Positions 16,304 through 24,664 of a DNA stretch of 64,000 nucleotides are shown piece after piece (position 1 is the first letter of the stretch; every line of letters starts with the position of its first letter). The notes below the pieces were generated by a model. That model saw only the letters and a list, made by a program, of their open reading frames with translations. It was not told the DNA's origin and searched no databases. The position numbers and the translations under genes were made by a program. This DNA is from Sphingomonas sp. TREG-RG-20F-R18-01 (GTDB lineage: Bacteria; Pseudomonadota; Alphaproteobacteria; Sphingomonadales; Sphingomonadaceae), in contig NZ_JAKNQQ010000006.1 in assembly GCF_022662475.1 (NCBI RefSeq), positions 1-64,000 on the forward strand, read 5' to 3'.

Positions 16304-17827
16304 TTAGAAGGCCACCTCGGCGCGGGCTGCGAGCGTGTCGCCGGTGTCGCGACCCTGGAAGCTGCCGGTCCGGTTGTCGGTACGGTAATGGATATAGTCC
16401 GCCATGAAGCGGAAGTTGTTGGTGAGATACCAGTTGAGGCCGACCGTCCCGGCCCAGCCCGTCCCGCCGAGCGGCAGGCCGGATGCGTCCATGTCCTCAT
16501 AGCGCGCGACCAGTTCGAACGCGCCGATCCCGCCGTCGAGGATCGAATGCTTCACATGCGGCGAAAGGTACGTCCCGCTGCGCGAGGAGTAGGTCGGCTT
16601 CTCGCCCGTGATCCACCAGCCGCCGTTGACCGACAGGGCCTTTACCTTGGCGTGGGCGAAGGTCGCGCCCGGTCCGCCGCGGACGGTGCGCTGACCGTAT
16701 TCGCTGAACGCATAGATCTTGCCGAGCGTGCCGCCGAATTCCAGCCCGAACGCGGTCGACCCGGTCGCGCCGGTCAGCGGGGCGGATTCGACGCGGATGC
16801 TGTTGTTGATCGCCCCCGACATGTTCTGGACGACCGTGGTCGCCGGCGAGGTGCCCGGAATATTCTCGTCATACACCCACCCGCCGACGTGGACGACCGC
16901 GTTTTTGGTCAGGATCGGGTTCCAGTGCGCGCGCGTCAGGAACATGCGATTGTCGCCGCGCGTGAAATCGCTGTCGATCGCATCGCCGTGCACCGCGGCG
17001 CTGACGTGCCAATTCTCCCCGCCCGCGCGCGCCGCCACGCCGAGCAGGTAGACGCGCCCGCCCTGGGTGGCGAGCGCCGTCGTATTGATGTTCGTCGTGA
17101 TGAACGGGTTGGCGGTTGCCGCCGTGCCGATGTCCATGCCGCGATCGGTGATCAGGTTGCCGAAGCGGATGTCCGCGTCCGTCTTGCCGAACTTGGTGCG
17201 ATAGCCGACGAACGTCTGCACGACCTCGACCGCATTGCGTCGGAAGTCCGCTTCGAACTGGTAGAACAGGTTCTTGCCGATCGTCCCCACGCCGCCGAAG
17301 CGGAACTGCCGCAACGTCGATACGGTGATGTTGCGCGGGTCGTACGCCGATCCGGTGCTGGACGAGATGTCCGCCAGAATGCGGCCGCGCGGCTTGAACG
17401 AGAACATCCCGTCGCGGCTGCTCAGCACCGGGGCGCCGCGGGTCCAGTCGACCGCGAGATCCGCCGGCAATGGCGGGGCGGGCAAGTCCGTGGTCTTCAG
17501 CTGACTGACCGCAACGGGCGCGACCTTGGCGCCGGGGTCCGGGGGTGTCGCTGCCAGACTTTGCGGCGGCACGGCGGCGACCGCGGGCGGCGGGGCGGCC
17601 GTGGCGATGGCGGTCTGCGCCTTCCTGCGAGCCGTGGCGATCAACGCATCAGCGCGTTCGCGCGAGACCAGCTTGTTGGCGACCATCTCGTCGATCAGCG
17701 CGAGCATCGTCTGGTACGACGTGTCCGTGTCGAGGGGAGACGCCGCGGGTTTGGCGGACTGCGCGAAGGCGGTCGATGGAAACAGGGTGAGCGACGCGCA
17801 CAGCATCGCGGCGTACGAATGACGCAT
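16304..17827 (-). CDS. OprO/OprP-type outer-membrane porin
   Basis: 507-residue outer-membrane channel. A signal peptide (MRHSYAAMLCASLTLFPSTAFA) is followed by a short helical segment (about 35-70), an Ala/Pro-rich linker (to ~125) and a beta-barrel with alternating aromatic strands ending in the C-terminal Phe needed for barrel assembly. The DGMFSFKPRGRILAD and FGGVGTIGKNLFYQFEADFRR stretches are typical of the phosphate-selective porin O/P family, many members of which pass organic acids. It begins the cluster and carries the operator-like motif in its leader, so it likely brings the pathway acid across the outer membrane. Confidence 0.85.
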   Translation of the reverse strand: MRHSYAAMLCASLTLFPSTAFAQSAKPAASPLDTDTSYQTMLALIDEMVANKLVSRERADALIATARRKAQTAIATAAPPPAVAAVPPQSLAATPPDPGAKVAPVAVSQLKTTDLPAPPLPADLAVDWTRGAPVLSSRDGMFSFKPRGRILADISSSTGSAYDPRNITVSTLRQFRFGGVGTIGKNLFYQFEADFRRNAVEVVQTFVGYRTKFGKTDADIRFGNLITDRGMDIGTAATANPFITTNINTTALATQGGRVYLLGVAARAGGENWHVSAAVHGDAIDSDFTRGDNRMFLTRAHWNPILTKNAVVHVGGWVYDENIPGTSPATTVVQNMSGAINNSIRVESAPLTGATGSTAFGLEFGGTLGKIYAFSEYGQRTVRGGPGATFAHAKVKALSVNGGWWITGEKPTYSSRSGTYLSPHVKHSILDGGIGAFELVARYEDMDASGLPLGGTGWAGTVGLNWYLTNNFRFMADYIHYRTDNRTGSFQGRDTGDTLAARAEVAF

Positions 17828-17882
17828 TCTGACATCCTCTTGGCAGCGGAAGGGCCCGTCTGGCGCGGCTTCGCTCTTCCAT

Positions 17883-17898
17883 CCGGACTCATGTCCGG
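17883..17898. repeat. Hairpin in the porin 5' leader
   Basis: CCGGAC-TCAT-GTCCGG is a perfect 6-bp inverted repeat with a 4-nt loop, between the operator-like site and the porin start codon. It shares GGAC/GTCC with the operator motif, so it may be a secondary regulator site or an mRNA hairpin. Confidence 0.4.
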
Positions 17899-17911
17899 TT
17901 GGCTCTCCTTA

Positions 17912-17923
17912 TTGTCCGTACAA
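17912..17923. promoter_or_regulatory. Operator-like site upstream of the porin gene
   Basis: TTGTCCGTACAA on the plus strand (TTGTACGGACAA reading toward the porin). TTGT/ACAA ends form an inverted repeat around a 4-bp centre, the symmetry expected of a GntR dimer site. Same motif as at 16246 and 10394. Confidence 0.52.
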
Positions 17924-17970
17924 ATTAGAAGTCAATCAAATTCACAACCTCGATCAAGCGCTTCGCGTTC

Positions 17971-18885
17971 TCAGGGGAGGTGGGGGACGGTCGTTCGCGG
18001 GCCAAGATCGGGGCGCATCCGGATCAATCCCTCCTGGGCGACGTGCGCGATCAGCCGGCCGTCGCGGCTGTGGATCATGCCGCGCGCGATCCCGCGGCCA
18101 TGGCCGCTCCACGGGCTGTGGCTGCTGTACAGGAGCCAGTCCGCCAGCGGGGGATCGTCATGGAACCACACGGCATGGTCGAGGCTCGCGACCTGCATGC
18201 TATGGTCGAACATGTTGATCCCGTGCGGGATCAGCGACGCACTCAACAGCGCATAATCGGACAGATAGGCCAGAATCCCGCGCCCGACGGCGGGGTCTTG
18301 CGGACCGGCGCCGCGCAACCGGATCCAGACATGCGAGACGGCGGAGGCCGGGGCGCGCTGCAGGAAGGCGGGCGTGGCACAGGGGCGGATCTCGAACGCG
18401 CTCGGTCGGCGCAGGAAGGCGATTGCCGCCGCCGGAAAATGGTCGGCATAGTCGTCCGCGAGAACGTCCAGCGGCAACAGGTTCTCGGGTGGCGGCACGA
18501 CCGGCATCGCCGTCGTATGCGTCAGCCCGGGCTCGGGCCGCTGGAACGATGCCGCCAGCGTCAGCAACGCGAGCCCATTCTGCAGCGCCGTCACGCGGCG
18601 ATTGGCGAAGCTCTTTCCGTCGAAATCGCGCTCGACCTGGAAAATGATCGGCAGGGTCTCGTCGCCCGCCCGCAGGAAATACGCGTGCATGCTGTGGACG
18701 CGCGTCGTCGGATCGGTCGTGCGTTGCGCCGCCATCAGCGCCTGCGCGACGACCTGCCCGCCAAAGACACGTCCGGTCGTGCCGGGCTTGCGCGGACCGC
18801 GATAGAGGTTGGTGTCGAGCCGTTCGAGATCGAGCAACGCGAGGACGGTCGCGGCGAGATCGGCGGGGGGCGGGGTGTCGGTCAT
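17971..18885 (-). CDS. tesB: Acyl-CoA thioesterase II
   Basis: 304-residue double hot-dog thioesterase that hydrolyses acyl-CoA to free acid and CoA. Typical TesB stretches are FGGQVVAQALMAAQRT (about residue 40), VHSMHAYFLRAGD, RVTALQNG, and in the second repeat SLDHAVWFHDD (catalytic Asp region) and HSRDGRLIAHVAQEGLIR at the C terminus. Normal length for the family. It is on the same strand as the catabolic cluster, ~140 bp upstream of the porin, but the operator motif lies between them, so it is probably independently expressed. Confidence 0.92.
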   Translation of the reverse strand: MTDTPPPADLAATVLALLDLERLDTNLYRGPRKPGTTGRVFGGQVVAQALMAAQRTTDPTTRVHSMHAYFLRAGDETLPIIFQVERDFDGKSFANRRVTALQNGLALLTLAASFQRPEPGLTHTTAMPVVPPPENLLPLDVLADDYADHFPAAAIAFLRRPSAFEIRPCATPAFLQRAPASAVSHVWIRLRGAGPQDPAVGRGILAYLSDYALLSASLIPHGINMFDHSMQVASLDHAVWFHDDPPLADWLLYSSHSPWSGHGRGIARGMIHSRDGRLIAHVAQEGLIRMRPDLGPRTTVPHLP

Positions 18886-18932
18886 CGCCCGGCGCTAGGG
18901 CCGGCGCGCGACAGGTCAAGGTGTTTGCGGTC

Positions 18933-20069
18933 TCACGCGACGTTGGCGGCAAGGACCTTCGAGGGTACGATTTCGTCGGCACGCGCCGCCAGGTCGAGCA
19001 GGTCGCGATGAAGCCGCCCGGCGGCAAAGGCGAGGCCGAAGACCCGCCCCGACGCCTCAAAATCGAGCGTGGTCGCAGCGGCGCTGCCCCGGAACGCATC
19101 GAGCGCCAGCCCGAACCCGCGATACGATGCGGTAGCCTCGCCGCGGTCGACCGTGGTGCCGGCGGTCAACGCCACCGCACAATTGACGGCAAGGAGCGCG
19201 TGCGCTTCGAGCATCGCGCCCGCCGGGGTCGCCAGCGCAGCCATTGCGGCACTAGGCAGCGGTTCGTCGAGCGCGCGCCCGATCAGCACGAGGTCGTTGC
19301 GGACGCGCCACAGCGTCCGGGGGACCGCGGCGGGGATGCGGTGGTCGGCAAGCCGCGACGCACGTTCGCGATCGGCGTCCTTCATCGCCAGTTCGACGTT
19401 CCCCAGCGCGAGGCGGAGCGCGGCGTGATCCGGGGAGGACGGCAACGCCTCTCCCGCCGTGAGTGCTCGCGCCTGTTCCCGCAGCATGCGCGCGACGTGC
19501 CCGAGCACCGCGACCGTCCGCGCGATGACCAGACCGTGCGACCGCGCCGGGAAGACGAGCATCGACGCCAGCACGCCGATGATCCCGCCGATCCCGATCT
19601 CGATGACCCGGTCGCGCACGAAATCCTGGACGGATGCCCCGGGCGGCGCGCTGAGCAGCATGATCGCCGCGGTCACCGGCGCGATCCGCAACCGCGGGCG
19701 GATGGCCGCGACAAACGCCGCGATGCCGGTCACCGTCACGAGAACCAGCCCGACCTCGATCGTCGCGGTCCGTTGCAACGCCGCCCCCAGCCCGCCCAAG
19801 AGCGCGCCGATCAGCGTCCCGAGCAACCGGTCCGTCGCCGCGCCGAGCGTTCCGCCGATCGACCCCTGCATGACGATAAGCACGGTAAAGACCGACCAAT
19901 AGCCCTCGTGCAGACCGAGCGCCTTGTACGCCGCGAACGCCGCACTCGTCCCGACCATGATCCGCGCAATCTGGCGCAGGTTCGCGGCGTTGGCGGTGAG
20001 CGCTTTGCGAATGGGGGCCACGATCGTCAGGCTATGGTCCGCGAAAAAAGGCAGCGGTTCCGCCGCCAC
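18933..20069 (-). CDS. FUSC family membrane protein
   Basis: 378-residue inner-membrane protein with a hydrophobic N-terminal half (about six membrane segments, residues ~35-190: GYWSVFTVLIVMQGSIGG, LLGTLIGALLGGLGAAL, VIEIGIGGIIGVLASMLVFP) and a soluble helical C-terminal half. This is the half-length FUSC/aromatic-acid exporter layout related to AaeB and YccS. Likely an efflux component for organic acids; no membrane-fusion partner gene lies beside it. Confidence 0.8.
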   Translation of the reverse strand: MAAEPLPFFADHSLTIVAPIRKALTANAANLRQIARIMVGTSAAFAAYKALGLHEGYWSVFTVLIVMQGSIGGTLGAATDRLLGTLIGALLGGLGAALQRTATIEVGLVLVTVTGIAAFVAAIRPRLRIAPVTAAIMLLSAPPGASVQDFVRDRVIEIGIGGIIGVLASMLVFPARSHGLVIARTVAVLGHVARMLREQARALTAGEALPSSPDHAALRLALGNVELAMKDADRERASRLADHRIPAAVPRTLWRVRNDLVLIGRALDEPLPSAAMAALATPAGAMLEAHALLAVNCAVALTAGTTVDRGEATASYRGFGLALDAFRGSAAATTLDFEASGRVFGLAFAAGRLHRDLLDLAARADEIVPSKVLAANVA

Positions 20070-20131
20070 GGCCGCGCTGCGTCTGGAGCGCGCCGGCTGC
20101 GGTTCACCGTGCAGCGGATCTGATCGGCTGG

Positions 20132-20202
20132 AGCGGGTGAAGGGAATCGAACCCTCGTCGTAAGCTTGGGAAGCTTCTGCTCTACCATTGAGCTACACCC
20201 GC
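20132..20202 (-). tRNA. tRNA-Gly (anticodon CCC)
   Basis: Minus-strand cloverleaf: acceptor GCGGGTG/CACCCGC, D-arm GCTC/GAGC, anticodon loop TTCCCAA (CCC), T-arm GAGGGTTCGATTCCCTT. 71 nt without CCA, which is not encoded. The neighbouring A+T-richer islet lies on its 5' side, not at the 3' end usually used by integrases. Confidence 0.95.
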
Positions 20203-20690
20203 AATGCGGCGTATTTCCGTGGTTTTTCGCCCGTTGTCAATTGTCATTCAGACGTTCCGACAGTCTGAATTCAGACTTCGAAAATAATTTCCGCCGCGGC
20301 CGGACGATTTGCGCTGTCCTACAAGCGCGGTTTTGCGCTGATCGGGGGGATGCGAAACGGACGCCCCTTGATCGGACCGGTAGAAACGATCGGCGAGATG
20401 CATGATCGCGGATGGCAGCTGACCGACGAATGCGCTGATCACTGGGACATCGTGGACCGAGCAGCAAATTAGAAAGAATAGCTAGCCTGAAAACCAGTAT
20501 CTGTATCGGCCCGCCTAACGGGCAAGAAAGGAAGGCGGTATTGGTTCTTTGTGCGTGACTCGCTGTTGTCCTTCCGCATAGCCTGCTAGGGCTTTGGAAG
20601 GGTCGTCAGGGCATATCGCAATGCCGCCTTGCGCCGGGCTACACTCTCCGCTTCGGAGAGGGTATCGATTTCTCTAGTTCGGCATTAGGC
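20203..20690. other. 488-bp intergenic region with hairpin and doubtful short ORF
   Basis: No convincing gene. An open frame reading rightward could encode 40 residues from the ATG at 20350 (MRNGRPLIGPVETIG... to a TAG at 20470-20472); its frame stays open ~80 bp further upstream without a start, so it could be a gene remnant. A perfect 7-bp hairpin CTCTCCG-CTT-CGGAGAG at 20644-20660 lies 30 bp before the next gene and may act as a terminator or attenuator. Base composition falls toward A+T from about 20460. Confidence 0.4.
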
Positions 20691-21341
20691 ATGAATCTAT
20701 TAGCTCTTGAGAAAGCCAAAAGGCGCTACCGCGTCGCGAAATCGAGCTCGGAAGCGCTCGAATCGACAACTACCTATGAAAACTTCGCCGATCATTGGTA
20801 CATCTTTCTTCACGCTGCGAAAGGCATATACACCACATTAGAGCAGGTATCAAAGTCATCAGCCCAAGCTAAGCAGTGGTTTGGAAATAAGAATAAAAAT
20901 CGTAAACATGACCCGTTGTTGCGATACGTCACAGAAGCAAGAAATGACGATGAGCACGGGATTGAAGAAAGTACGGAGGTCACTCCGAGTTACCTGTATT
21001 TAGGTGTAGCTGAACCAGAGGCGAGCTCAATCATGCGGGATCAGTTTGGCAATACCTTCGTCAACAACGTTGGCGCAGCATACTACTTTGAAGGCGGTCA
21101 TCCAGGTATTGCTAACTTGCCACAACTAACTTCGATGGATGGGAAGACAGTATTAAACGTATTTACACCATCTAAGATTGTTTTGAAGACAGTGCATGAT
21201 CGTTCCGGGCAAGCATTCCATCCACCTAAAGTTCACCTTGGAAAATATCTGAAAGACGGAGGTCCGGTCGAGGTCGCGACATTGCTGATCAGATATCTCG
21301 ACCGCTTAATTTCAGAAGCTGCGGACTTTTGTAGGCAATAG
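20691..21341 (+). CDS. Orphan protein with HEPN-like R-x4-H motif
   Basis: 216-residue soluble protein with no family I recognise by name. The first ~95 residues are predicted mostly helical (YENFADHWYIFLHAAKGIY ... HDPLLRYVTEARNDDEHG) and carry Arg84-x4-His89, the active-site spacing of HEPN ribonucleases. The second half is beta-rich. Codon use is markedly more A+T-rich (many AAA, AAT, TTA codons) than in all neighbours, pointing to horizontal transfer. It stands between tRNA-Gly and an integrase-like remnant, with no partner antitoxin gene beside it. HEPN assignment is from motif and helix pattern only. Confidence 0.6.
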   Translation: MNLLALEKAKRRYRVAKSSSEALESTTTYENFADHWYIFLHAAKGIYTTLEQVSKSSAQAKQWFGNKNKNRKHDPLLRYVTEARNDDEHGIEESTEVTPSYLYLGVAEPEASSIMRDQFGNTFVNNVGAAYYFEGGHPGIANLPQLTSMDGKTVLNVFTPSKIVLKTVHDRSGQAFHPPKVHLGKYLKDGGPVEVATLLIRYLDRLISEAADFCRQ

Positions 21342-21527
21342 CGCGGCAGGCTTCCGGCGATCCTTGGCATCCGCCGAGCGCGCCGAGAATATCGCGACCG
21401 CCCTCGCCGCCATCGCCGTGTTGTTAGGCATGTATGTCGCGATGATACTCTGCGTTGTATTCAGCTCGTGGCCGGTCAGCGCGGCGATCATCTGGTCGGC
21501 GATCCCGTCCATCACCTGCGGCACGTC
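21312..21527 (-). pseudogene. C-terminal remnant of a tyrosine-recombinase integrase
   Basis: About 71 codons in frame up to a TGA at 21312: ...MDGIADQMIAALTGHELN...IIATYMPNNTAMAARAV.... The GH dipeptide followed 12 residues later by Tyr in a TYMP context resembles the final catalytic His and Tyr region of phage/island integrases. The Arg and HxxR boxes are missing and the frame runs directly into the end of the next gene, so only a stub remains. It overlaps the tail of the HEPN-like gene on the other strand. Marks the right edge of the islet. Confidence 0.5.
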
Positions 21528-24500
21528 AGTCGGCAATCGCCACGCGATAGACAGCATGATGGGTCAGCACGAACAGCGTCTTGCCCCCGCCGCCGATCAA
21601 CAGTTGCAGTGGACGGGCCGGAATATCGATCCGTCCAAGCGGAGTGCCGTCCTGGCCGTAGACGAAGACCTGGCCGTTCGCGACATAGACGCGGCCGTGC
21701 GCATCCGTCGTGACGCTTTCTCCGCCGCGGTCGGCGAAGGGGGTGAGGTCGACGACCGCGCCGTGCGCGCCGAGGCGGCCGCGATAGGTCCGGTTTTCCG
21801 ATCCGTTGGTGACCCATACCGGCTCGCCCGGCCGAGCAGTGACGAACCCGTAGCTGTCCAGCGAGTCCGAAAAGCGCCAGCCGCGGAAGGTCGCCGGCCC
21901 TTGCTGGAACGTGCGGTATGCGGGAAGCGCGAGGCTGCCGTCGGGCGAGACATAGGCCTGCGCCTTGGGGAGCGCCATGTCGCGCCGGTACATGTCGGCA
22001 AGCGTCGGATAGGTGTAGCGTTCGAGGTCGAGTTGATCCTTAAATTCACCATTGGTCCAGGTGCTTACCGGCAGGACCGTGGCGGCGGTCTCATGGTCGG
22101 CGGCGGGAGTCGGGGCGATGGTGGTGATTGATCCGTTCCGCGCATCCGGCGTCAGGCTGTAGACCGTGCCGTTGCGTCCCGCGGACGACAGGACGAGCAG
22201 GTCGCCGGAACGCGCTACCGCCAGGTTGACCGCGTCCAGGGGCGCGTCGCTGACGATCGAGAGACCTTGCTCCGGTGCCCAGTGATAGATGCGTTGCGCC
22301 GCATGATCGACGAAATAGAGCGATCCGTCGGGACCGATCGCCCCGCCGGCGGCGGCGTAGAAACCGTCCGCGATCCGCTCTACCCTGGTGTTTGCGTAAG
22401 GTCCTGTTTCGGCAGCCGGAACCGCACGACCGGCGACGTCGAGCACGGCGAATTCGCGTTCGCGTACCTGGAGGCCGCTGGCCATGTCCTGGATCGCATT
22501 TTCGTAGGGAAATTTGCTGGCCCGCAAATAGGTTGCGCAGCCCTGCTCGTCACAAGTGCCAAGCCCGCTCTCGGCGTTGACGTGGACGTTGCGAAAGCGG
22601 ACCGTGTTGGTCCCGTACAATCGCACCGCCGCCGGCGCGGGCTTGATTGAGCGGGTGACGCGATAGGCGTGATAATTGGCGATGAGGATGGCGCGCGAAT
22701 CGTGGATCTCGAACGAGGTCGCGTCCTGGCTTTCGCCTGCTTCCTCCTCGGTCTGCGGCGCGAGGAATTCCCAATTGGCGACATGGTCGAGCACGAACTC
22801 GCTGCGGACGTGATGCTCGCTCGACATCTGGTAGACATGGCCGGGGGTGTCGGTGTCCGATACCAGCATGCCGGCCGAGGCATAGGTGTCCGGGGTCCAC
22901 AGATTGGCGAAGGTCCCGCCACCGCCGCGCGTGACCCACAGGCTCGGATATTGGGCGTCCCAGCGTTTGGCGGGATCCGCGTCGCCCGTGTGGTTGGCAT
23001 TATACGGATCGAAGCGCGTGCCGTCCGCCAGATCCGTCCCATGCCCACCCTGGAACTTGACGTCCTCGACGAGCGACCCGGCCCCCGCCATCCACAGCAG
23101 TGCGGTCGCGCGCGGGTTGATCCCGCCGGTGAACAGGCCGAGCCCGGACACGATCGTATCGCCTCCGCTGGCGCTTTCGATCAGGGCCTTGGGGCTTCCC
23201 ACACCCTGGAATGCGGGTGTCCCGTCGGGGAGAATGATCTGGGTCAGGCTCGGGTGCAGCGCGACCAGCACCGTGTCGGGCTTGAGCCGCAGCGTATCGG
23301 TGACGACGTAGCGCCCGGCCGGAAAATAGACCGTCCGATGCGTATCGATCGCGCGCTGGATGGCTGCGGTATCGTCGGTCTTGTTGTCGCCTGCGGCGCC
23401 GAGGGTGCGGACGTTGGACCAGCGGGCGGTCGGCGGCAGCGGGCGGATCGCGGGCGGGGACGGTGCGGGAAGCCGCGCGATCGGCGCTGCGGTCATGACG
23501 GTCTGGTAGGTGCCGGTCGTGCCCAAGGCGGGGAGCGTGAGGCCGTAGGTGAACGCCGCGACCCGATAGCTGGCGCCCGAACCAGCGACCTGCCGGCCAC
23601 TGTCGCGGAAGCGCGCGAAGACCGGAGTCGCACGGGCAACCGCATTTTCGAACCCGATCTGGGTAAAGACGGTGCTTTCGTTGCTGATGGTAACGCCCGC
23701 CGTGGCAATGCGATCGAAGCGGACATCCTTGCCCCACAGCCAGTCGCCATAGCCGCGGTCGATGTCGATCGCGACCGGCATGTCGCGAAACGCGACGTTG
23801 ACGAGCGTCAGGTTGGCCTCGTGCTCGCGGATCCCCGCTTCGCGCTGGCCCTCGAAAGTCGAGTCGAGCAGCGTGAACTGCCAGGCGGGGGAGGGTTTCT
23901 CGGTCAGGATGCCATAGCGTCCGCCGTGGAAATGCAGGTCTTCCGCCTGGTTGGCGACCTGGTAGAGGCCGGCAAGACCCGAGCCGATGGCGAAGTCGAT
24001 ATGCGCGAGATAGGCGTGCTGGGCGGCGTGGAAGCGGATCGCCGTCGCGGCGGGGTTGCCTTTGCCGATCACGAAATCGACGTTCGACAGGGCGGGGTAG
24101 AAGGTGCCGGGATTGGCATCCGCGATATCGGGATTGAACGGGACGCTTCCGGGCGGGGGGAAGGGGGTGCGATACGCCGCCGCCGTGTCGACCGCGCCGG
24201 GTTTCGCTCCGGCGAAGATCACCATGGTGGCGAGGCTCTTCTGAAACCCCGGGGTCGCATCGCCCAGCACGATCACCGGGCGCGTCTTGCCGACCCCGAA
24301 CACGCGCACGCCTGGCCAGAGGAAGATCGTCCGGCTGATGCGATACCGGCCCGACGGCACGAACACGATTCCGCCCCCGCCTTTTGCGGCGGCCGCGTCG
24401 ATCGCGCGCTGCAGCGCAACGCTGTCGTCCGCCCGACCGTCGCGCGCGCCTTCGACCGTGACGGCACGCGGGTCTTGCGGTGCGGTCTGGTAGACGGAGG

Positions 24501-24579
24501 TCGAGGCGCATGCCGGCAGCGCCATCGCGCTCAGCGAGGCGAGCAGCATCGTGCGGAACGGGAGCGACCAGCCGGACAT
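21526..24579 (-). CDS. GH55/pectate-lyase-3-like double beta-helix protein with SMP-30-like propeller
   Basis: 1,017-residue exported protein. The N terminus ends in LPAC (Cys24), a plausible lipoprotein site. Two right-handed beta-helix modules begin with the Pectate_lyase_3 pattern: residues ~36-110 (DGRADDSVALQRAID...VFVPSGRYRI) and ~388-450 (DNKTDDTAAIQRAID...YFPAGRYVV). EHH (588-590) and QTEEE (609-613) follow in an arrangement like GH55 exo-beta-1,3-glucanases. Residues ~735-1017 form an SMP-30/gluconolactonase-like propeller (IGPDGSLYFVD, GRVYVANGQVFVYG). The paralogue at 27.7-30.8 kb has the same layout. Probable role: surface or periplasmic polysaccharide breakdown; substrate not proven. 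Confidence 0.75.
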   Translation of the reverse strand: MSGWSLPFRTMLLASLSAMALPACASTSVYQTAPQDPRAVTVEGARDGRADDSVALQRAIDAAAAKGGGGIVFVPSGRYRISRTIFLWPGVRVFGVGKTRPVIVLGDATPGFQKSLATMVIFAGAKPGAVDTAAAYRTPFPPPGSVPFNPDIADANPGTFYPALSNVDFVIGKGNPAATAIRFHAAQHAYLAHIDFAIGSGLAGLYQVANQAEDLHFHGGRYGILTEKPSPAWQFTLLDSTFEGQREAGIREHEANLTLVNVAFRDMPVAIDIDRGYGDWLWGKDVRFDRIATAGVTISNESTVFTQIGFENAVARATPVFARFRDSGRQVAGSGASYRVAAFTYGLTLPALGTTGTYQTVMTAAPIARLPAPSPPAIRPLPPTARWSNVRTLGAAGDNKTDDTAAIQRAIDTHRTVYFPAGRYVVTDTLRLKPDTVLVALHPSLTQIILPDGTPAFQGVGSPKALIESASGGDTIVSGLGLFTGGINPRATALLWMAGAGSLVEDVKFQGGHGTDLADGTRFDPYNANHTGDADPAKRWDAQYPSLWVTRGGGGTFANLWTPDTYASAGMLVSDTDTPGHVYQMSSEHHVRSEFVLDHVANWEFLAPQTEEEAGESQDATSFEIHDSRAILIANYHAYRVTRSIKPAPAAVRLYGTNTVRFRNVHVNAESGLGTCDEQGCATYLRASKFPYENAIQDMASGLQVREREFAVLDVAGRAVPAAETGPYANTRVERIADGFYAAAGGAIGPDGSLYFVDHAAQRIYHWAPEQGLSIVSDAPLDAVNLAVARSGDLLVLSSAGRNGTVYSLTPDARNGSITTIAPTPAADHETAATVLPVSTWTNGEFKDQLDLERYTYPTLADMYRRDMALPKAQAYVSPDGSLALPAYRTFQQGPATFRGWRFSDSLDSYGFVTARPGEPVWVTNGSENRTYRGRLGAHGAVVDLTPFADRGGESVTTDAHGRVYVANGQVFVYGQDGTPLGRIDIPARPLQLLIGGGGKTLFVLTHHAVYRVAIAD

Positions 24580-24664
24580 GGCATATCCTCAAACACAACG
24601 TCCCGACCGACGGCCGGGACAAAAAAGCGCCGCGACCACCGGCCGCGGCGAGGGGATGGCGGAC

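Noticed and set aside
20132-21527. A tRNA-Gly-integrated island with att repeats
   Set aside because: The islet lies on the 5' side of the tRNA gene and I find no duplicated tRNA 3' segment at its far edge, so integration into this tRNA is not supported.
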